Assembly (NCBI RefSeq): GCF_900155535.1
Contig: NZ_LT706965.1
Span: 588,632 to 652,631, forward strand
Source of the DNA: Corynebacterium urinipleomorphum
Lineage (GTDB): Bacteria > Actinomycetota > Actinomycetes > Mycobacteriales > Mycobacteriaceae
Direction: 5' to 3'
DNA length: 64,000 nt
The notes beneath the pieces were generated by a model. The model made no database searches, was not told the DNA's origin, and saw only the letters and a list, made by a program, of their open reading frames with translations. Shown piece after piece: positions 18,031 through 28,101 of the stretch (its first letter is position 1; the number at the start of each line of letters is the position of its first letter). The position numbers and the translations under genes are program-made.

Positions 18031-19626
18031 GTGGCAGCGAGCACCCCATCTGACAAGAACAGCCCTGAGACAAGCGCTGACACCTCCGGGGACACCGGCG
18101 CTACTTCGCCTGCCCGCAAGACCGTCGCGAAGAAAACGGCGAAGAAGGCCGTGAAGAAAGCCACCAAGAAGACAGCGAAGAAGACTGCTAAGAAGGCGAC
18201 GGCCAAAAAGACTGTCAAGAAGGCAGCGAAGAAGACAACCAAGAAGACAGCGAAGAAAACGGTGCGGAAGTCGGCCGCCAAAAAGACGGTTCGCACAACC
18301 GCCGCGGCTCAAACGCAAGCACCGGAGACCGACGAGCTGGACGAGTCCGCCGAGGACGACAACGAGCTCGATGACGACATGTTGGATGAGGACATCGACA
18401 ACGATGACCTCGATGGCGACATGGACGACGAGCTCGATGACGCCCTGGGCGACGACGAGTTCGGTGAGGACCTCGACGATGAAGAGGCCGTCGATGCCGC
18501 GATCGAGGACGACAGTGACGAGGACGACGCTGAGGATGTCGTGCCCGAGCTCGGCGAGGAAGATAGCTCCGAGAAGGCACCTGCAAGCACTGACGACGAC
18601 GAGGAAGAAGAGTCCTCTGCGCCGTCCGTGTGGGACATTGAAGAGTCCGCCGCGCTGCGCCAAGCCCGTAAGGACGCTCAACTCACTGCATCGGCCGACT
18701 CGGTGCGCGCGTACCTGAAGCAGATCGGTAAGGTCGCACTCCTTGACGCGGAGCAAGAGGTCTCCCTGGCCAAGCGTATCGAGGCTGGCCTCTACGCCCA
18801 GTACCGTCTCGACGAGATGCAGCGCGCCGCCGACGAAGGCGACAAGGATGCCAAACTCAGCCCGGCCATGAAGCGCGACCTGCGCGCCGTGGCGCGCGAC
18901 GGCCGCAAGGCGAAGAACCACCTCCTGGAGGCGAACCTCCGCCTCGTGGTCTCCCTGGCGAAGCGCTACACCGGCCGCGGCATGGCTTTCCTGGACCTGA
19001 TCCAGGAGGGCAACTTGGGTCTGATCCGCGCGGTGGAGAAGTTCGACTACTCCAAGGGTTACAAGTTCTCCACTTACGCCACCTGGTGGATCCGTCAGGC
19101 GATCACCCGCGCGATGGCCGACCAGGCCCGCACGATCCGCATCCCGGTCCACATGGTCGAGGTCATCAACAAGCTCGGACGCATCCAGCGCGAACTGCTG
19201 CAGGACCTGGGCCGCGAGCCGACGCCGCAGGAACTGGCGAAGGAAATGGACATCACCGAGGAGAAGGTCCTCGAGATCCAGCAGTACGCCCGTGAACCGA
19301 TCTCGCTCGACCAGACCATCGGCGACGAGGGCGACAGCCAGCTCGGCGACTTCATCGAGGATTCCGAGGCAGTCGTCGCAGTGGATGCCGTGTCCTTCAC
19401 ACTGCTCCAGGATCAGCTCCAGGACGTTCTGCACACTCTGTCCGAGCGCGAGGCCGGCGTTGTCCGCCTACGCTTCGGGCTTACCGACGGCATGCCCCGC
19501 ACCCTCGACGAGATCGGCCAAGTCTACGGCGTCACCCGCGAACGCATCCGCCAGATCGAGTCCAAGACGATGTCGAAGCTGCGCCACCCCTCGCGCTCGC
19601 AGGTGCTGCGCGACTACCTCGACTAG
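18031..19626 (+). CDS. sigA: Primary sigma factor SigA
   Basis: Directs RNA polymerase to housekeeping promoters. 531 aa. Residues about 30-95 are a Lys/Ala/Thr repeat tail (KKT, KKA units), followed by a strongly acidic stretch to about 200; both are usual in actinobacterial primary sigmas. Regions 1.2 to 4.2 follow, with [17 protein letters not shown], the core-binding and -10 recognition helix [16 protein letters not shown], and the C-terminal helix-turn-helix [21 protein letters not shown] 18031 is chosen, with AAAGG 6-7 nt upstream. Confidence 0.96.
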   Translation: MAASTPSDKNSPETSADTSGDTGATSPARKTVAKKTAKKAVKKATKKTAKKTAKKATAKKTVKKAAKKTTKKTAKKTVRKSAAKKTVRTTAAAQTQAPETDELDESAEDDNELDDDMLDEDIDNDDLDGDMDDELDDALGDDEFGEDLDDEEAVDAAIEDDSDEDDAEDVVPELGEEDSSEKAPASTDDDEEEESSAPSVWDIEESAALRQARKDAQLTASADSVRAYLKQIGKVALLDAEQEVSLAKRIEAGLYAQYRLDEMQRAADEGDKDAKLSPAMKRDLRAVARDGRKAKNHLLEANLRLVVSLAKRYTGRGMAFLDLIQEGNLGLIRAVEKFDYSKGYKFSTYATWWIRQAITRAMADQARTIRIPVHMVEVINKLGRIQRELLQDLGREPTPQELAKEMDITEEKVLEIQQYAREPISLDQTIGDEGDSQLGDFIEDSEAVVAVDAVSFTLLQDQLQDVLHTLSEREAGVVRLRFGLTDGMPRTLDEIGQVYGVTRERIRQIESKTMSKLRHPSRSQVLRDYLD

Positions 19627-19650
19627 CTCGAGACTCGCTCCCTCCATCTA

Positions 19651-19687
19651 CTGCCCCACGGTTACTTTCCAACTCTGGGGCAGTTTT
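19651..19687 (+). terminator. Terminator of sigA
   Basis: An 8-bp stem CTGCCCCA/TGGGGCAG with a 17-nt loop and TTTT after it. Confidence 0.8.
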
Positions 19688-19718
19688 CACATTTGCTTCG
19701 CCGGACGCCCCGCAGATC

Positions 19719-20294
19719 TCATACGTTCTCGGTGTACCGGTCGTGGGAACGCTCGAGAATGCTCTCGTTGACGCCGCCGGGATCTGACGGGGCACCGCCG
19801 TCGTAAGCGGGTGCGCCGGGGTCACCGGTCATCGAAATGAGAATGGCGGCGAAGACGATGGCGCTGACCAGCGCGCAGCCGTTCAGCACAATGCCAATGG
19901 TGCCCTGCACGAGGCCGCCGCGACGCAGGCCCCGGCGGTTCTGGCCAATGCCTATGACGCCGAGGACGATTCCGCCAATCGCTGCAATGGAGCCGGAGAT
20001 GATGAACCACCACGAGGTCAGGGCGGTGAGGATGCCCAGGATCAACGATGCTGTGGCGTACCCGTTCGCGCGCATGGGCTCCCCAGCCGTCGGGGACGGT
20101 CCACCGGCAGGCAGGTAGGAGTTCGGGCCGTGCGGGTTGTAGCGGCCGTAGGCGTCTACGGGGCCTTGGTCGAAGGGTTGGCCGTAGCCGTCGAACTGGC
20201 CGGCGCGCTCGTGGGAGTAGCCGCCGTACGGCTCGTTCAACGGGTCCCGGGGGCTGCGCGGGTACCCAGCGCCGAATGGGTTCGGGTGCACCAT
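19719..20294 (-). CDS. DUF4190-type small membrane protein
   Basis: 191 aa. The N-terminal 70 residues are Gly/Pro/Tyr-rich and likely disordered on the cytoplasmic side. Two or three hydrophobic helices follow (ATASLILGILTALTSWWFI, IAAIGGIVLGVIGIG, TIGIVLNGCALVSAIVFAAIL), the pattern of DUF4190 proteins, then a short polar tail. ATG start, 13 nt downstream of the helicase stop, so it is probably part of the same leftward transcript. Function unknown. Confidence 0.75.
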   Translation of the reverse strand: MVHPNPFGAGYPRSPRDPLNEPYGGYSHERAGQFDGYGQPFDQGPVDAYGRYNPHGPNSYLPAGGPSPTAGEPMRANGYATASLILGILTALTSWWFIISGSIAAIGGIVLGVIGIGQNRRGLRRGGLVQGTIGIVLNGCALVSAIVFAAILISMTGDPGAPAYDGGAPSDPGGVNESILERSHDRYTENV

Positions 20295-20307
20295 AGTGCG
20301 GCCGAGC

Positions 20308-22065
20308 CTACCACTGCGTCAGGTACTTGATTCTCTCCCTGAGCTGGTCCGCCGAGCACAATGCGGTAGGCGGACCGCCGCAGGCTTTACGCACCTCAGT
20401 GTGGATCGCGCCGTGGGGGCGCCCCGTGCGCGATGCCATGATGGCCACGCGTGCGTTGAGCTCCTGACGCAGCGCCGGGATATCCTCCGACGCCACGCCG
20501 CTCCCGCCGTCGACAGCACTACCCGGCGCGGCCGAAGGCGGCTCCTTATCCCTGGCCGCCTCGCGCGCGGCTTCCTCCGCGCGCCGCGCCTTCTCCTCGG
20601 CTTCGCGGGCGTCGAGCTGATCGGACTGGCGTTTGCGCAGGAGGGTCTTCACCTGCTCGGCATCCAGGAGCCCGGGAAGCCCAAGGAAATCCTGTTCCTC
20701 GTCGGTGCCGGCGAGGGTGGGCGTGCCGTAGGTGGAGCCGTCGAAGATGAGCGAATCCAGCTCGGCGGATGCCCCGATGGATTCGTACTTCGGGGCTTCG
20801 TCCGGCTCACTGCGCTTCTGGTTGGCTTGCTCGAGCAGCTCGTCGGACCAGCCGGACTCGCGGTGGGGTTTCCCCAGAACGTGGTCGCGGGAGACCTCCA
20901 TTTCCTCCGCCAGACGTAGCAGGACCGGGACGGAGGGCAGGAAGATCGAGGCGGATTCGCCCGGCATGCGTGAACGTACGAAGCGGCCGATGGCCTGGGC
21001 GAAGAACAACGGTGTCGAGGCGGAGGTCGCGTACACGCCCACCGCGAGCCGGGGCACGTCGACGCCCTCGGAGACCATGCGCACAGCCACGAGCCATTCG
21101 TCCTGGGAGGCTGAGAATTCGGCGATGCGCTTGGAGGACCCTGGTTCGTCGGAAAGCACGACCGTGACGGGAGTGTTGCTGATCGTGCGCAGGATCTTCG
21201 CGTACGCACGCGCCGTGGTGGTGTCGGTGGCGATCACCAGGCCGCCGGCATCGGGCATGTGGGAACGGATCTTGGTCAACCGGGTCTGGGCGGCCTGGAG
21301 GACGGCGGCAATCCAGTCGCCCTTCGGGTCCAGCGCCGTCTTCCATGCGCGGGCGGTCTGCGCCGCGTCGAGCGGCTCGCCGAGGCGCGCGGAGTACTCC
21401 TCCCCCGCCGAATCCTTCCACTGCGCTTCGCCGCTGTATGCGAGGAAGACCACGGGGCGGACCACACCGTCCGCCAGCGCCTCCGCATAACCGTAGGTGT
21501 AGTCCGCCTGGGAGACGAGGTGCCCCTCGCCATCCTCCTCGTACGTGACAAACGGAATCGCGGAGTCATCCGAGCGGAAGGGAGTGCCGGTAAGAGCCAA
21601 GCGGTGCTCGACGTCGTTGTACGCCTCGCGCACGCCGTCGCCCCAACTCTTAGCGTCGCCGGCGTGGTGGATCTCGTCCAAAATCACCAGCGTGCGGCGC
21701 GACGACGCCACCGCGTGGTGCTTGAACGGGTGCATGCCCACCTGCGCGTAGGTGACCACGATGCCGTCGTAGGCGGGGTTGACTGCGGAGGAGTTGGTGA
21801 ATTCCGGGTCCAGCGACAGCCCGAACCGCGCCGCGGCCTGGGACCACTGCACCTTCAAGTGCTCCGTGGGCACCACGACGATGATGCGCTCCACGGTCTT
21901 TTCCGCATGCAGCGTGCTCGCCAGCGTCAACGCGAAGGTCGTCTTACCCGCGCCCGGCGTTGCCACAGCGAGGAAGTCTTTCGGTTTCTGGGCGAGAAAA
22001 AGGTCAAGGGCCTCCTGCTGCCATTGGCGCAGAGACGGCCCGTTGCCCTGGACGGCTGATGTCAC
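20308..22065 (-). CDS. DEAD/DEAH-box (SF2) helicase
   Basis: 585 aa. Walker A is ATPGAGKTTFA, the Walker B/DEAH-position motif is LDEIHH, motif III LTGTPFR and motif VI QAIGRFVRSR, so an active ATPase is expected. The C-terminal third (about 470-585) is a charged coiled region unlike classic RecG or UvrB. GTG 22065 overlaps the TGA of the DUF3039 gene as GTGA, which fixes the start and shows translational coupling. The same pair occurs in other actinobacteria near sigB. Substrate (DNA or RNA) unknown. Confidence 0.88.
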   Translation of the reverse strand: MTSAVQGNGPSLRQWQQEALDLFLAQKPKDFLAVATPGAGKTTFALTLASTLHAEKTVERIIVVVPTEHLKVQWSQAAARFGLSLDPEFTNSSAVNPAYDGIVVTYAQVGMHPFKHHAVASSRRTLVILDEIHHAGDAKSWGDGVREAYNDVEHRLALTGTPFRSDDSAIPFVTYEEDGEGHLVSQADYTYGYAEALADGVVRPVVFLAYSGEAQWKDSAGEEYSARLGEPLDAAQTARAWKTALDPKGDWIAAVLQAAQTRLTKIRSHMPDAGGLVIATDTTTARAYAKILRTISNTPVTVVLSDEPGSSKRIAEFSASQDEWLVAVRMVSEGVDVPRLAVGVYATSASTPLFFAQAIGRFVRSRMPGESASIFLPSVPVLLRLAEEMEVSRDHVLGKPHRESGWSDELLEQANQKRSEPDEAPKYESIGASAELDSLIFDGSTYGTPTLAGTDEEQDFLGLPGLLDAEQVKTLLRKRQSDQLDAREAEEKARRAEEAAREAARDKEPPSAAPGSAVDGGSGVASEDIPALRQELNARVAIMASRTGRPHGAIHTEVRKACGGPPTALCSADQLRERIKYLTQW

Positions 22066-22316
22066 TTGCGGCGCAGCCCCTTGTAAATCCGCTCGCAGTC
22101 GGGGCACACCGGCGATCCGGGCTTGGCTTGCTTCCGCACAGGGAAGGTCTCACCGCACAACGCGACGACCATGGCACCGCTGACTGCGGAGTTCACAATC
22201 TGGTCCTTCTTCACGTAGTGGAAGAACTTGGGGGTGTCATTGTCCTGCGAGGTGTCGTCGCGGACATCGGGCCGTTCAATCGTCTTCGTCGTCGTCTGTG
22301 TCACGCACACCATCAT
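22062..22316 (-). CDS. DUF3039 family zinc-binding protein
   Basis: 84 aa, a small soluble protein with Cys residues in VVALCGETF and PVCPDCERIYKG, likely a metal site. Function unknown. It overlaps the downstream helicase gene by 4 nt, suggesting a joint role. The start is uncertain: ATG 22316, ATG 22313 or GTG 22304 (VTQTTTKT) are all possible, with only a weak GAGG nearby. Confidence 0.8.
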   Translation of the reverse strand: MMVCVTQTTTKTIERPDVRDDTSQDNDTPKFFHYVKKDQIVNSAVSGAMVVALCGETFPVRKQAKPGSPVCPDCERIYKGLRRK

Positions 22317-22329
22317 GCCTCATTGGCCG

Positions 22330-22351
22330 AACCATGTTTAAAAACCATGTT
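22330..22351. repeat. Pair of 9-bp direct repeats in a divergent promoter region
   Basis: AACCATGTT occurs at 22330-22338 and 22343-22351, 13 bp apart (start to start), between the divergent DUF3039 and DUF3099 genes. This is a possible operator; no regulator can be named. Confidence 0.4.
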
Positions 22352-22425
22352 GAGGCACTACCGGCACTTGCCCTGGGCCACGGGGAGTCGCACGAGCGCG
22401 CCGCCAGCGTCTACCCTGGGTTCCC

Positions 22426-22878
22426 ATGAGCACAGCAGGCGGTTCCAGCGATCCACACGTGGTGGACGCGGATGCCGTGAGCTCGCCCGGTAAGCGCTTC
22501 GGACGGCGCAAGGCCGAGTTGATTACGTCCGCGAAGCGTTCGCCGATGGAGAATCTCCGGTCGCGCGAGCGGGCGTACCTGATCATGCAGGGCATGCGCC
22601 TCCCGTTCGTCTTCCTCTCCATCGCCGCGGTGATGTGGTGGCACAACTGGGTGTTGGCCATCATTTTCTTCGCCATCTCCATTCCGCTTCCGTGGATCTC
22701 CGTGGTGGTGGCGAATGATTCGAACGAGGTCCGCGACAAGCGTTCGCGCAACGTGTACAAGCCTGCGGCCGCGCGCCAAGCACAAGTGGCGTACACGCAG
22801 CAGCAGCAATTGGCCGCCGGCCAGCCCAGCTCGCGGCCCGAGCCGGACAGCCCCGGAACGATCGACCACGAGGATTAA
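22426..22878 (+). CDS. DUF3099 membrane protein
   Basis: 150 aa with two helices (about 60-75 and 77-96) flanked by a polar N-terminus and a Gln/Pro-rich C-terminal tail. The ITSAKRSPMENLRSRERAYLIMQGMR stretch before the helices is the conserved part of the family. Function unknown. It is followed after 12 nt by the methyltransferase gene, probably in one operon. Confidence 0.8.
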   Translation: MSTAGGSSDPHVVDADAVSSPGKRFGRRKAELITSAKRSPMENLRSRERAYLIMQGMRLPFVFLSIAAVMWWHNWVLAIIFFAISIPLPWISVVVANDSNEVRDKRSRNVYKPAAARQAQVAYTQQQQLAAGQPSSRPEPDSPGTIDHED

Positions 22879-22890
22879 GGAGAGCACACC

Positions 22891-24414
22891 GTGCAGCCAA
22901 CCGACATCGCGCGCGACCTCGTCCGCGAGTTCGACGACGCCGGATTCACGGCGGATTCCATCGCCGCCCACCTCGGGCCCGACGCGATGGAGGCGCTCTT
23001 CCGTGGGGAGCCCGGCGCGGTCCTCGAGGCATGCGACAGCTCGCGTTTGTCCGGCCTCATCCGCTTCTTCCTCGTGCGTGAGAAGATGACGGCGGAAGAG
23101 CTCTCCGAGTATCTTCCGGCGCGTCTCGTTCTTTCGCTTATCGACGCCGCCGTGGTCTCCCCCACCCGCTCCGGCGACCTCCAGATTGCCCTGGATGTCC
23201 GCCCGCACATCATCGCGGGGCGCGACCGCTTCATTTTCTCGGACCTGGACGCGTCCATGACCGACCATGTTCCGGGGCCGGACCATGTCCTCGGTGTGGG
23301 CGCGGCGAGCTTGTCGCTGCTCTCTGCCACTCCCCTGACTCCAGTTGAGTCCGTGCTCGACGTGGGCACCGGTTCCGGCGTGCAGGCACTCGCGCAGTCC
23401 ACCTCCGCCGAGCGCGTGGTGGCCACAGACGTCCACGAACGCGCCCTCACCCTCGCCGAGGCGACCATGGCGGGTGCGGGCGTGAACAATGTCGAGCTGC
23501 GTCACGGCTCCTGGTTCGAGCCCGTTGAAGGTGAGCGCTTCGACCGCATCGTGGCCAACCCGCCCTTCGTCGTCGGTCTGCCCGAAGTAGGCCACGTCTA
23601 CCGGGATTCGGGTCTGGACCTGGATGGTGCATCGGAGCTCGTCGTCTCCTCAGTGCCCCACCATCTGGCGCGAAACGGCTCCGCGTTCATCCTCGGTTCT
23701 TGGGTGCACACCAGCGACCAGTCGTGGGAGCAGCGCGTGGCCAGCTGGTTCCCGTCGACAGGGGTCTCCGCGTGGGTCCTGCAGCGCGATGTCGTCGACC
23801 CCGCGCTGTACGTGTCCACGTGGCTCAAAGACGAGTCCGTAGACCCGCGCTCAGCCGACGGGATCGAGCGGACCCGCCGTTGGCTCGCGCATTTCCGCGA
23901 ACAGGACGTGCGTGCTGTCGGGTTCGGGTGGATCTTCGTGCGCGATATCGGCGACGCTCCCACGGAGGTCACCACGGAGACCCTCACGCAGCCGTTCACG
24001 GACCCCCTCGGCCCCGAGGTTGAGGAGTATTTCGTGCGGATGGAGTGGTTGAGGGGGACGTCGATAAGCGACGTGCTCGATGCGCGCTATGCCCTGCGGC
24101 CCGGCGTCGCCCTCGAGGACGTGAGCCTCGCGGACGCGGTGACCGGAATGGGCTTCGCGCCGGAGGTCAAGCGCATCACGCGTACCGATGGCCCACGCTT
24201 CACCCACGATGTGGACGACGCTGTCGCCGCGATCCTCGCCGGCCTCAACCCGGATGGCCTGCCGCTGCGCGACATTGTCTCGCTCTGGGCCGCATCCCAC
24301 GGACTGGACGATGACGCGGAGACCGCGCTTTACGACGAAGCCGCCGCCGTCATTGTCGACCTGATCCGCCACGGCTTTGTCCTGCCCACCGACATTGTCA
24401 GCCTGAACAGCTAG
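22891..24414 (+). CDS. Class I SAM-dependent methyltransferase, NPPF type
   Basis: 507 aa. An N-terminal helical domain (1-130) precedes a Rossmann domain with the SAM motif [13 protein letters not shown] (about 151) and the catalytic NPPF motif in [11 protein letters not shown]. The last is typical of enzymes acting on amide or exocyclic amino nitrogens of proteins or nucleic acids (PrmC, RsmC-like). About 230 residues at the C-terminus are specific to actinobacterial members. GTG 22891 has AAGGAG 8 nt upstream. Two copies of the 12-mer repeat lie inside. The methyl acceptor is unknown. Confidence 0.82.
   Translation: MQPTDIARDLVREFDDAGFTADSIAAHLGPDAMEALFRGEPGAVLEACDSSRLSGLIRFFLVREKMTAEELSEYLPARLVLSLIDAAVVSPTRSGDLQIALDVRPHIIAGRDRFIFSDLDASMTDHVPGPDHVLGVGAASLSLLSATPLTPVESVLDVGTGSGVQALAQSTSAERVVATDVHERALTLAEATMAGAGVNNVELRHGSWFEPVEGERFDRIVANPPFVVGLPEVGHVYRDSGLDLDGASELVVSSVPHHLARNGSAFILGSWVHTSDQSWEQRVASWFPSTGVSAWVLQRDVVDPALYVSTWLKDESVDPRSADGIERTRRWLAHFREQDVRAVGFGWIFVRDIGDAPTEVTTETLTQPFTDPLGPEVEEYFVRMEWLRGTSISDVLDARYALRPGVALEDVSLADAVTGMGFAPEVKRITRTDGPRFTHDVDDAVAAILAGLNPDGLPLRDIVSLWAASHGLDDDAETALYDEAAAVIVDLIRHGFVLPTDIVSLNS
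23135..23146 (-). repeat. CGTCGATAAGCG 12-mer, copy 5
   Basis: Exact copy in the methyltransferase gene, read S-L-I-D-A (codon CTT for Leu). Confidence 0.85.
24059..24070 (+). repeat. CGTCGATAAGCG 12-mer, copy 6
   Basis: Second copy in the same gene, opposite in orientation to copy 5 and in another reading frame (T-S-I-S-D, with rare ATA). Confidence 0.85.
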
Positions 24415-24440
24415 CTCCCCACAGAAAGTACGCACCACCC

Positions 24441-24875
24441 ATGAAGGCCGTGCTCACGCGCGTAACCGAAGCATCCGTCACTGTCGACGGCGAGACCGTC
24501 GGCGCCATCGACTGCCCGGAGACCGGCGGGATCCTCGCTCTGGTCGGCGTCGGCTCGGCAGACGCCGACGGCGCGTGGGAGACGATGGTGCGCAAGATCG
24601 CCGAACTGCGCATTCTCGACGGCGAAGTCTCCGTCGAGGAAGCCGGTGCGCCCGTTCTGCTCGTCAGCCAGTTCACGCTCATGGGGCGCACGAAGAAGGG
24701 TCGTCGCCCCTCCTGGTCCGACGCAGCCCCGGGCGACGTTGCCGAACCCGTCATTGCGAAAATCGCCGAGGGGCTCAGGGCGCGAGGAATCCACGTCGAG
24801 GAGGGCCGCTTCGGCGCGATGATGGAGGTCGCCTCCGTCAATTCCGGACCGTTCACCGTACTGGTTGAAAGCTAA
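24441..24875 (+). CDS. dtd: D-aminoacyl-tRNA deacylase
   Basis: Removes D-amino acids (and glycine mischarged on tRNA-Ala) from tRNA. 144 aa, normal DTD length. The active-site motif SQFTLMG and the chirality-filter NSGPFTV near the C-terminus are both intact. ATG start, 26 nt after the methyltransferase stop, so it is probably co-transcribed with it. Confidence 0.95.
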   Translation: MKAVLTRVTEASVTVDGETVGAIDCPETGGILALVGVGSADADGAWETMVRKIAELRILDGEVSVEEAGAPVLLVSQFTLMGRTKKGRRPSWSDAAPGDVAEPVIAKIAEGLRARGIHVEEGRFGAMMEVASVNSGPFTVLVES

Positions 24876-24979
24876 ACCGGAACTGCTAAAGTCCCATTCA
24901 CGGCAACCGCGCACCCGCTCCTCCGCACAACCCCCGCTGAGCTGCGCGAACACACAGCTCAGCGGGAGAGGCCCACAGC

Positions 24980-25008
24980 GGGAACAAACTGCTCTTGTCC
25001 GGCGTTAG
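24980..25008 (+). promoter_or_regulatory. SigH-type promoter of sigB
   Basis: GGGAACA (24980-24986), a 16-bp spacer and CGTTAG (25003-25008) match the corynebacterial SigH consensus GGAAYA/YGTTR very well. The start codon of sigB is 38 bp downstream. SigH control of sigB is established in C. glutamicum. Confidence 0.78.
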
Positions 25009-25045
25009 AACGATAGATTCGCGAGACTTGAAGGAGCTTTCATCC

Positions 25046-26041
25046 ATGACTCAGCCCAATGTGGATCATGTCGATGACAATGAAGAGAAAGTCGACCGCG
25101 GAAGCCGGCGAAACCAGACGAACGATAATCCGTCCGCCGACCTCGTGCGCGTCTACCTCAACGGCATCGGCAAGACTGCTCTACTGAACGCTGAGGAAGA
25201 GGTCGAGCTCGCCCAGCGCATCGAGGTCGGTCTGTACGCTCAGCATCTCCTCGACGACCCGGAAGTGGACCTCACCCGGGCGAAGCGCCGCGACCTGAAG
25301 ATCCTGGCCAAAGATGGCCGCAAGGCCCGCTCCCACCTCCTCGAGGCGAACCTGCGCCTCGTCGTCTCCCTGGCCAAGCGCTACACCGGCCGCGGCATGC
25401 CGCTGCTGGACCTAATCCAGGAAGGCAACCTGGGTCTCATCCGTGCGATGGAGAAATTCGACTACACCAAGGGCTTCAAGTTCTCCACCTACGCCACCTG
25501 GTGGATCCGTCAGGCCATCACGCGCGGCATGGCCGACCAGTCGCGCACCATCCGCCTCCCAGTCCACCTCGTGGAGCAGGTGAACAAGCTCTCCCGTATC
25601 CGCCGCGAGATGTACCAGTCGCTCGGCCGCGAACCCACGAACGAAGAGCTGGCGGAGGAATCCGGCATCGACGAATCCAAGATCGAGATGCTGCTGCGCC
25701 AGTCCCGCGACCCGGTGAGCCTGGACATGCCGGTCGGTGCCGACGAGGAAGCCCCGTTGGGCGACTTCATCGAGGACGCTGAAGCAGCCGACGCCGAGGA
25801 CGCTGTCGTCTCTGCCCTGCGCCACGACGACATCAACGACATCATCGGCGGCTTGGAGCAGCGCGAGCAGGACGTGATCCGTTTGCGTTACGGGCTCGAT
25901 GACGGCGTGCCACGCACCCTGGACCAGATCGGACGCAAATTCGGTCTGTCCCGCGAGCGCGTCCGCCAGATTGAGCGCGAAGTCATGAGCAAGCTGCGTG
26001 TCGGCGACCGCGCTGATCGCCTGCGCGACTACGCGCTCTAA
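25046..26041 (+). CDS. sigB: Primary-like sigma factor SigB
   Basis: 331 aa group 2 sigma factor for stress and transition-phase genes. It carries the same core as SigA ([50 protein letters not shown]) but lacks the Lys-rich and acidic N-terminal extension. ATG 25046 is chosen, with AAGGAG 9 nt upstream; translation from 24995 would start inside the promoter. Expression is expected from the SigH-type promoter just upstream. It is followed by dtxR, as sigB-ideR in mycobacteria. Confidence 0.95.
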   Translation: MTQPNVDHVDDNEEKVDRGSRRNQTNDNPSADLVRVYLNGIGKTALLNAEEEVELAQRIEVGLYAQHLLDDPEVDLTRAKRRDLKILAKDGRKARSHLLEANLRLVVSLAKRYTGRGMPLLDLIQEGNLGLIRAMEKFDYTKGFKFSTYATWWIRQAITRGMADQSRTIRLPVHLVEQVNKLSRIRREMYQSLGREPTNEELAEESGIDESKIEMLLRQSRDPVSLDMPVGADEEAPLGDFIEDAEAADAEDAVVSALRHDDINDIIGGLEQREQDVIRLRYGLDDGVPRTLDQIGRKFGLSRERVRQIEREVMSKLRVGDRADRLRDYAL

Positions 26042-26198
26042 CCCCGTCACCCAGGCGTACCGGCCAAAGATCGGTGTGTTCTGGGTTACTATGTGCTCTA
26101 GCCGTTATTAGCTGTTGACCGTGTTGGGCCCTCGCATCGCTGCTTTGCCCGAGTGCGCACTTCACGGCCCCCGTGTGAAGGATTGAGGGAAGTCCGTA

Positions 26199-26891
26199 GT
26201 GAGAGATCTCGTAGATACCACCGAAATGTACTTGCGCACGGTCTACGAGCTTGAAGAAGAAGGCATCATCCCGCTGCGCGCGCGCATCGCGGAACGCCTC
26301 GACCAGTCCGGCCCCACCGTCTCCCAGACTGTCGCCCGCATGGAGCGCGACGGCCTGATCGTCGTTGAGTCGGACCGCTCCCTTTCTTTGACCGAACGGG
26401 GCCGCGAACTAGCCACCTCGGTCATGCGCAAGCACCGCCTCGCAGAACGTCTTCTCACCGACGTGCTCAACCTCGACCTCAGCCAGGTCCACGCCGAGGC
26501 GTGCCGTTGGGAGCACGTCATGAGTGAAGACGTCGAGCGCCAGATGCTCAAAGTCCTCGATGATCCCACCCGCTCCCCCTTCGGCAACCCGATCCCCGCG
26601 CTCGACGAACTCGGTTACACCGAGCCCACTGAGAAAGACTTGGGCTCACGCGCCAGCGACCTCGATCTCACGGAGCCCGTCCGCGTTGAGGTGGTGCAGA
26701 TCAACGAGATCCTGCAGCTCGACTCGGAGCACTACTCCTCCATCTGCCGGTACGGCATCAGCCGCGGAGTGGCAGTGACTCTCGAGCGCAACGAAAATGG
26801 CTCACTTGCCGTGATCACCGAGTCCGGCTCCCGCGTAGACTTGGCCCCGGAGTTGGCGCACGCTCTGCGCGTCACTCCGCTGAACGCCTGA
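26199..26891 (+). CDS. dtxR: Iron-dependent repressor DtxR
   Basis: Fe(II)-activated repressor of iron uptake and siderophore genes. 230 aa. The helix-turn-helix is at 27-50 ([16 protein letters not shown]). All metal residues are at diphtheria-toxin-repressor positions: Met10, Cys102, Glu105 and His106 (primary site), and His79, Glu83 and His98 (ancillary site). The C-terminal SH3-like domain is complete. GTG start at 26199. It is followed after 44 nt by galE, the usual corynebacterial pair. Confidence 0.97.
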   Translation: MRDLVDTTEMYLRTVYELEEEGIIPLRARIAERLDQSGPTVSQTVARMERDGLIVVESDRSLSLTERGRELATSVMRKHRLAERLLTDVLNLDLSQVHAEACRWEHVMSEDVERQMLKVLDDPTRSPFGNPIPALDELGYTEPTEKDLGSRASDLDLTEPVRVEVVQINEILQLDSEHYSSICRYGISRGVAVTLERNENGSLAVITESGSRVDLAPELAHALRVTPLNA

Positions 26892-26935
26892 TATTCCGCC
26901 GTCCGCTTGCTCTCCCACTAGAAAGAGATCTCTCC

Positions 26936-27901
26936 ATGTCCCGTCTCGTCGTCACCGGAGGCGCCGGCTACGTCGGCAGTGTCTGCTCCAAGGTCCTGCT
27001 GGAAGCGGGCCACTCCGTCACTATCGTGGACAATTTCTCCACCGGTAACCGCGACGCGGTGCCGGAGGGCGCGACGCTTGTCGAGGGCGACATCAACGAC
27101 GTGATCGACGACGTTCTCGCGGACGGGCCTGTCGACGGCGTCCTCCACTTCGCCGCCCGCTCCCTTGTGGGCGAATCCGTGGAGAAGCCCGACGAGTACT
27201 GGCGAGACAATGTGGGCACCACACTGAAGCTGCTCAACTCCATGCGCGACCACGACGTGGCGTCTCTGGTCTTCTCCTCCACCGCCGCCACCTACGGCGA
27301 GCCGGAGCAGGTGCCCATCACCGAGGACATGCCCACCGCCCCGACCAACGCGTACGGCGCGACCAAGCTGGCCATCGACTACGCAATTACCTCCTACGCC
27401 ACCGCTTTCGGCCTCGGCGCGACGAGTCTGCGCTACTTCAACGTCGCCGGCGCGTACGGCGGCCTCGGCGAGAACCACGCCACGGAGACCCACCTCATTC
27501 CGCTGGTCCTCCAGGTTGCGCAGGGCACACGCGACAAAATCCTGATGTTCGGCGACGACTGGCCCACCGCGGATGGCACCTGCGTGCGCGATTACATCCA
27601 CATCCGCGACCTCGCCGATGCGCATTTGCTCGCCTTAGAGTCCAACACCCCGGGCAAGCACCGGATCTTCAACCTGGGCTCCGGCGACGGCTACTCAGTC
27701 AAGGAAGTCATCGATGCCTGCCGCCGCGTGACCGGCCACCCGATCCCCGCCGAGGTCGCGCCCCGGCGCGCCGGCGACCCCGCCACGCTCATCGCGTCCT
27801 CTCAGCGCGCGAAGAACGAGCTGGGCTGGGCGCCCACCCGCACGGACCTAGACCAGATCGTGCGTGATGCATGGGAGTACACCCATTCTGCTGGCGAGTA
27901 A
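26936..27901 (+). CDS. galE: UDP-glucose 4-epimerase
   Basis: Interconverts UDP-glucose and UDP-galactose, supplying galactose for arabinogalactan. 321 aa short-chain dehydrogenase. The NAD-binding motif is GGAGYVGS, the catalytic YxxxK is YGATK, and Ser/Thr lies in [12 protein letters not shown] start after AGAAAGAGA. The last codons (WEYTHSAGE) carry a 14-bp sequence repeated 940 bp downstream beside a second galE tail, so the present 3' end may have been acquired with the insert. Confidence 0.95.
   Translation: MSRLVVTGGAGYVGSVCSKVLLEAGHSVTIVDNFSTGNRDAVPEGATLVEGDINDVIDDVLADGPVDGVLHFAARSLVGESVEKPDEYWRDNVGTTLKLLNSMRDHDVASLVFSSTAATYGEPEQVPITEDMPTAPTNAYGATKLAIDYAITSYATAFGLGATSLRYFNVAGAYGGLGENHATETHLIPLVLQVAQGTRDKILMFGDDWPTADGTCVRDYIHIRDLADAHLLALESNTPGKHRIFNLGSGDGYSVKEVIDACRRVTGHPIPAEVAPRRAGDPATLIASSQRAKNELGWAPTRTDLDQIVRDAWEYTHSAGE
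27872..27885 (+). repeat. Left 14-bp direct repeat flanking the lysE insert
   Basis: TGGGAGTACACCCA in the last codons of galE; the same 14 bp recur at 28812-28825. Confidence 0.75.
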
Positions 27902-28101
27902 TTCACCTAACGTTCCTAGTTCAGCCACCACCCTTGGACTTGGCGCTTAACCATGCTCCAACTTCTGTTTCCAGATCCGCTCCCGTTTGGCGTCGAATGA
28001 TTTGGAATCCGTAGACTAAAGCCTCCGGCTATTCACGGATTAGACTCCTGACCGGGATCGCTGACACATCAATAGAGGGCCACCAAGAAGTTCGGAGAGC
28101 A

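Noticed and set aside
18100..18300. Tandem repeat resembling a CRISPR or minisatellite
   Set aside because: It is the Lys/Ala/Thr-coding tail of SigA; units are irregular and in frame.
17869..19434. 521-codon open frame antisense to sigA
   Set aside because: Mirror of the Lys/Glu repeat-rich sigA codons; no independent support.
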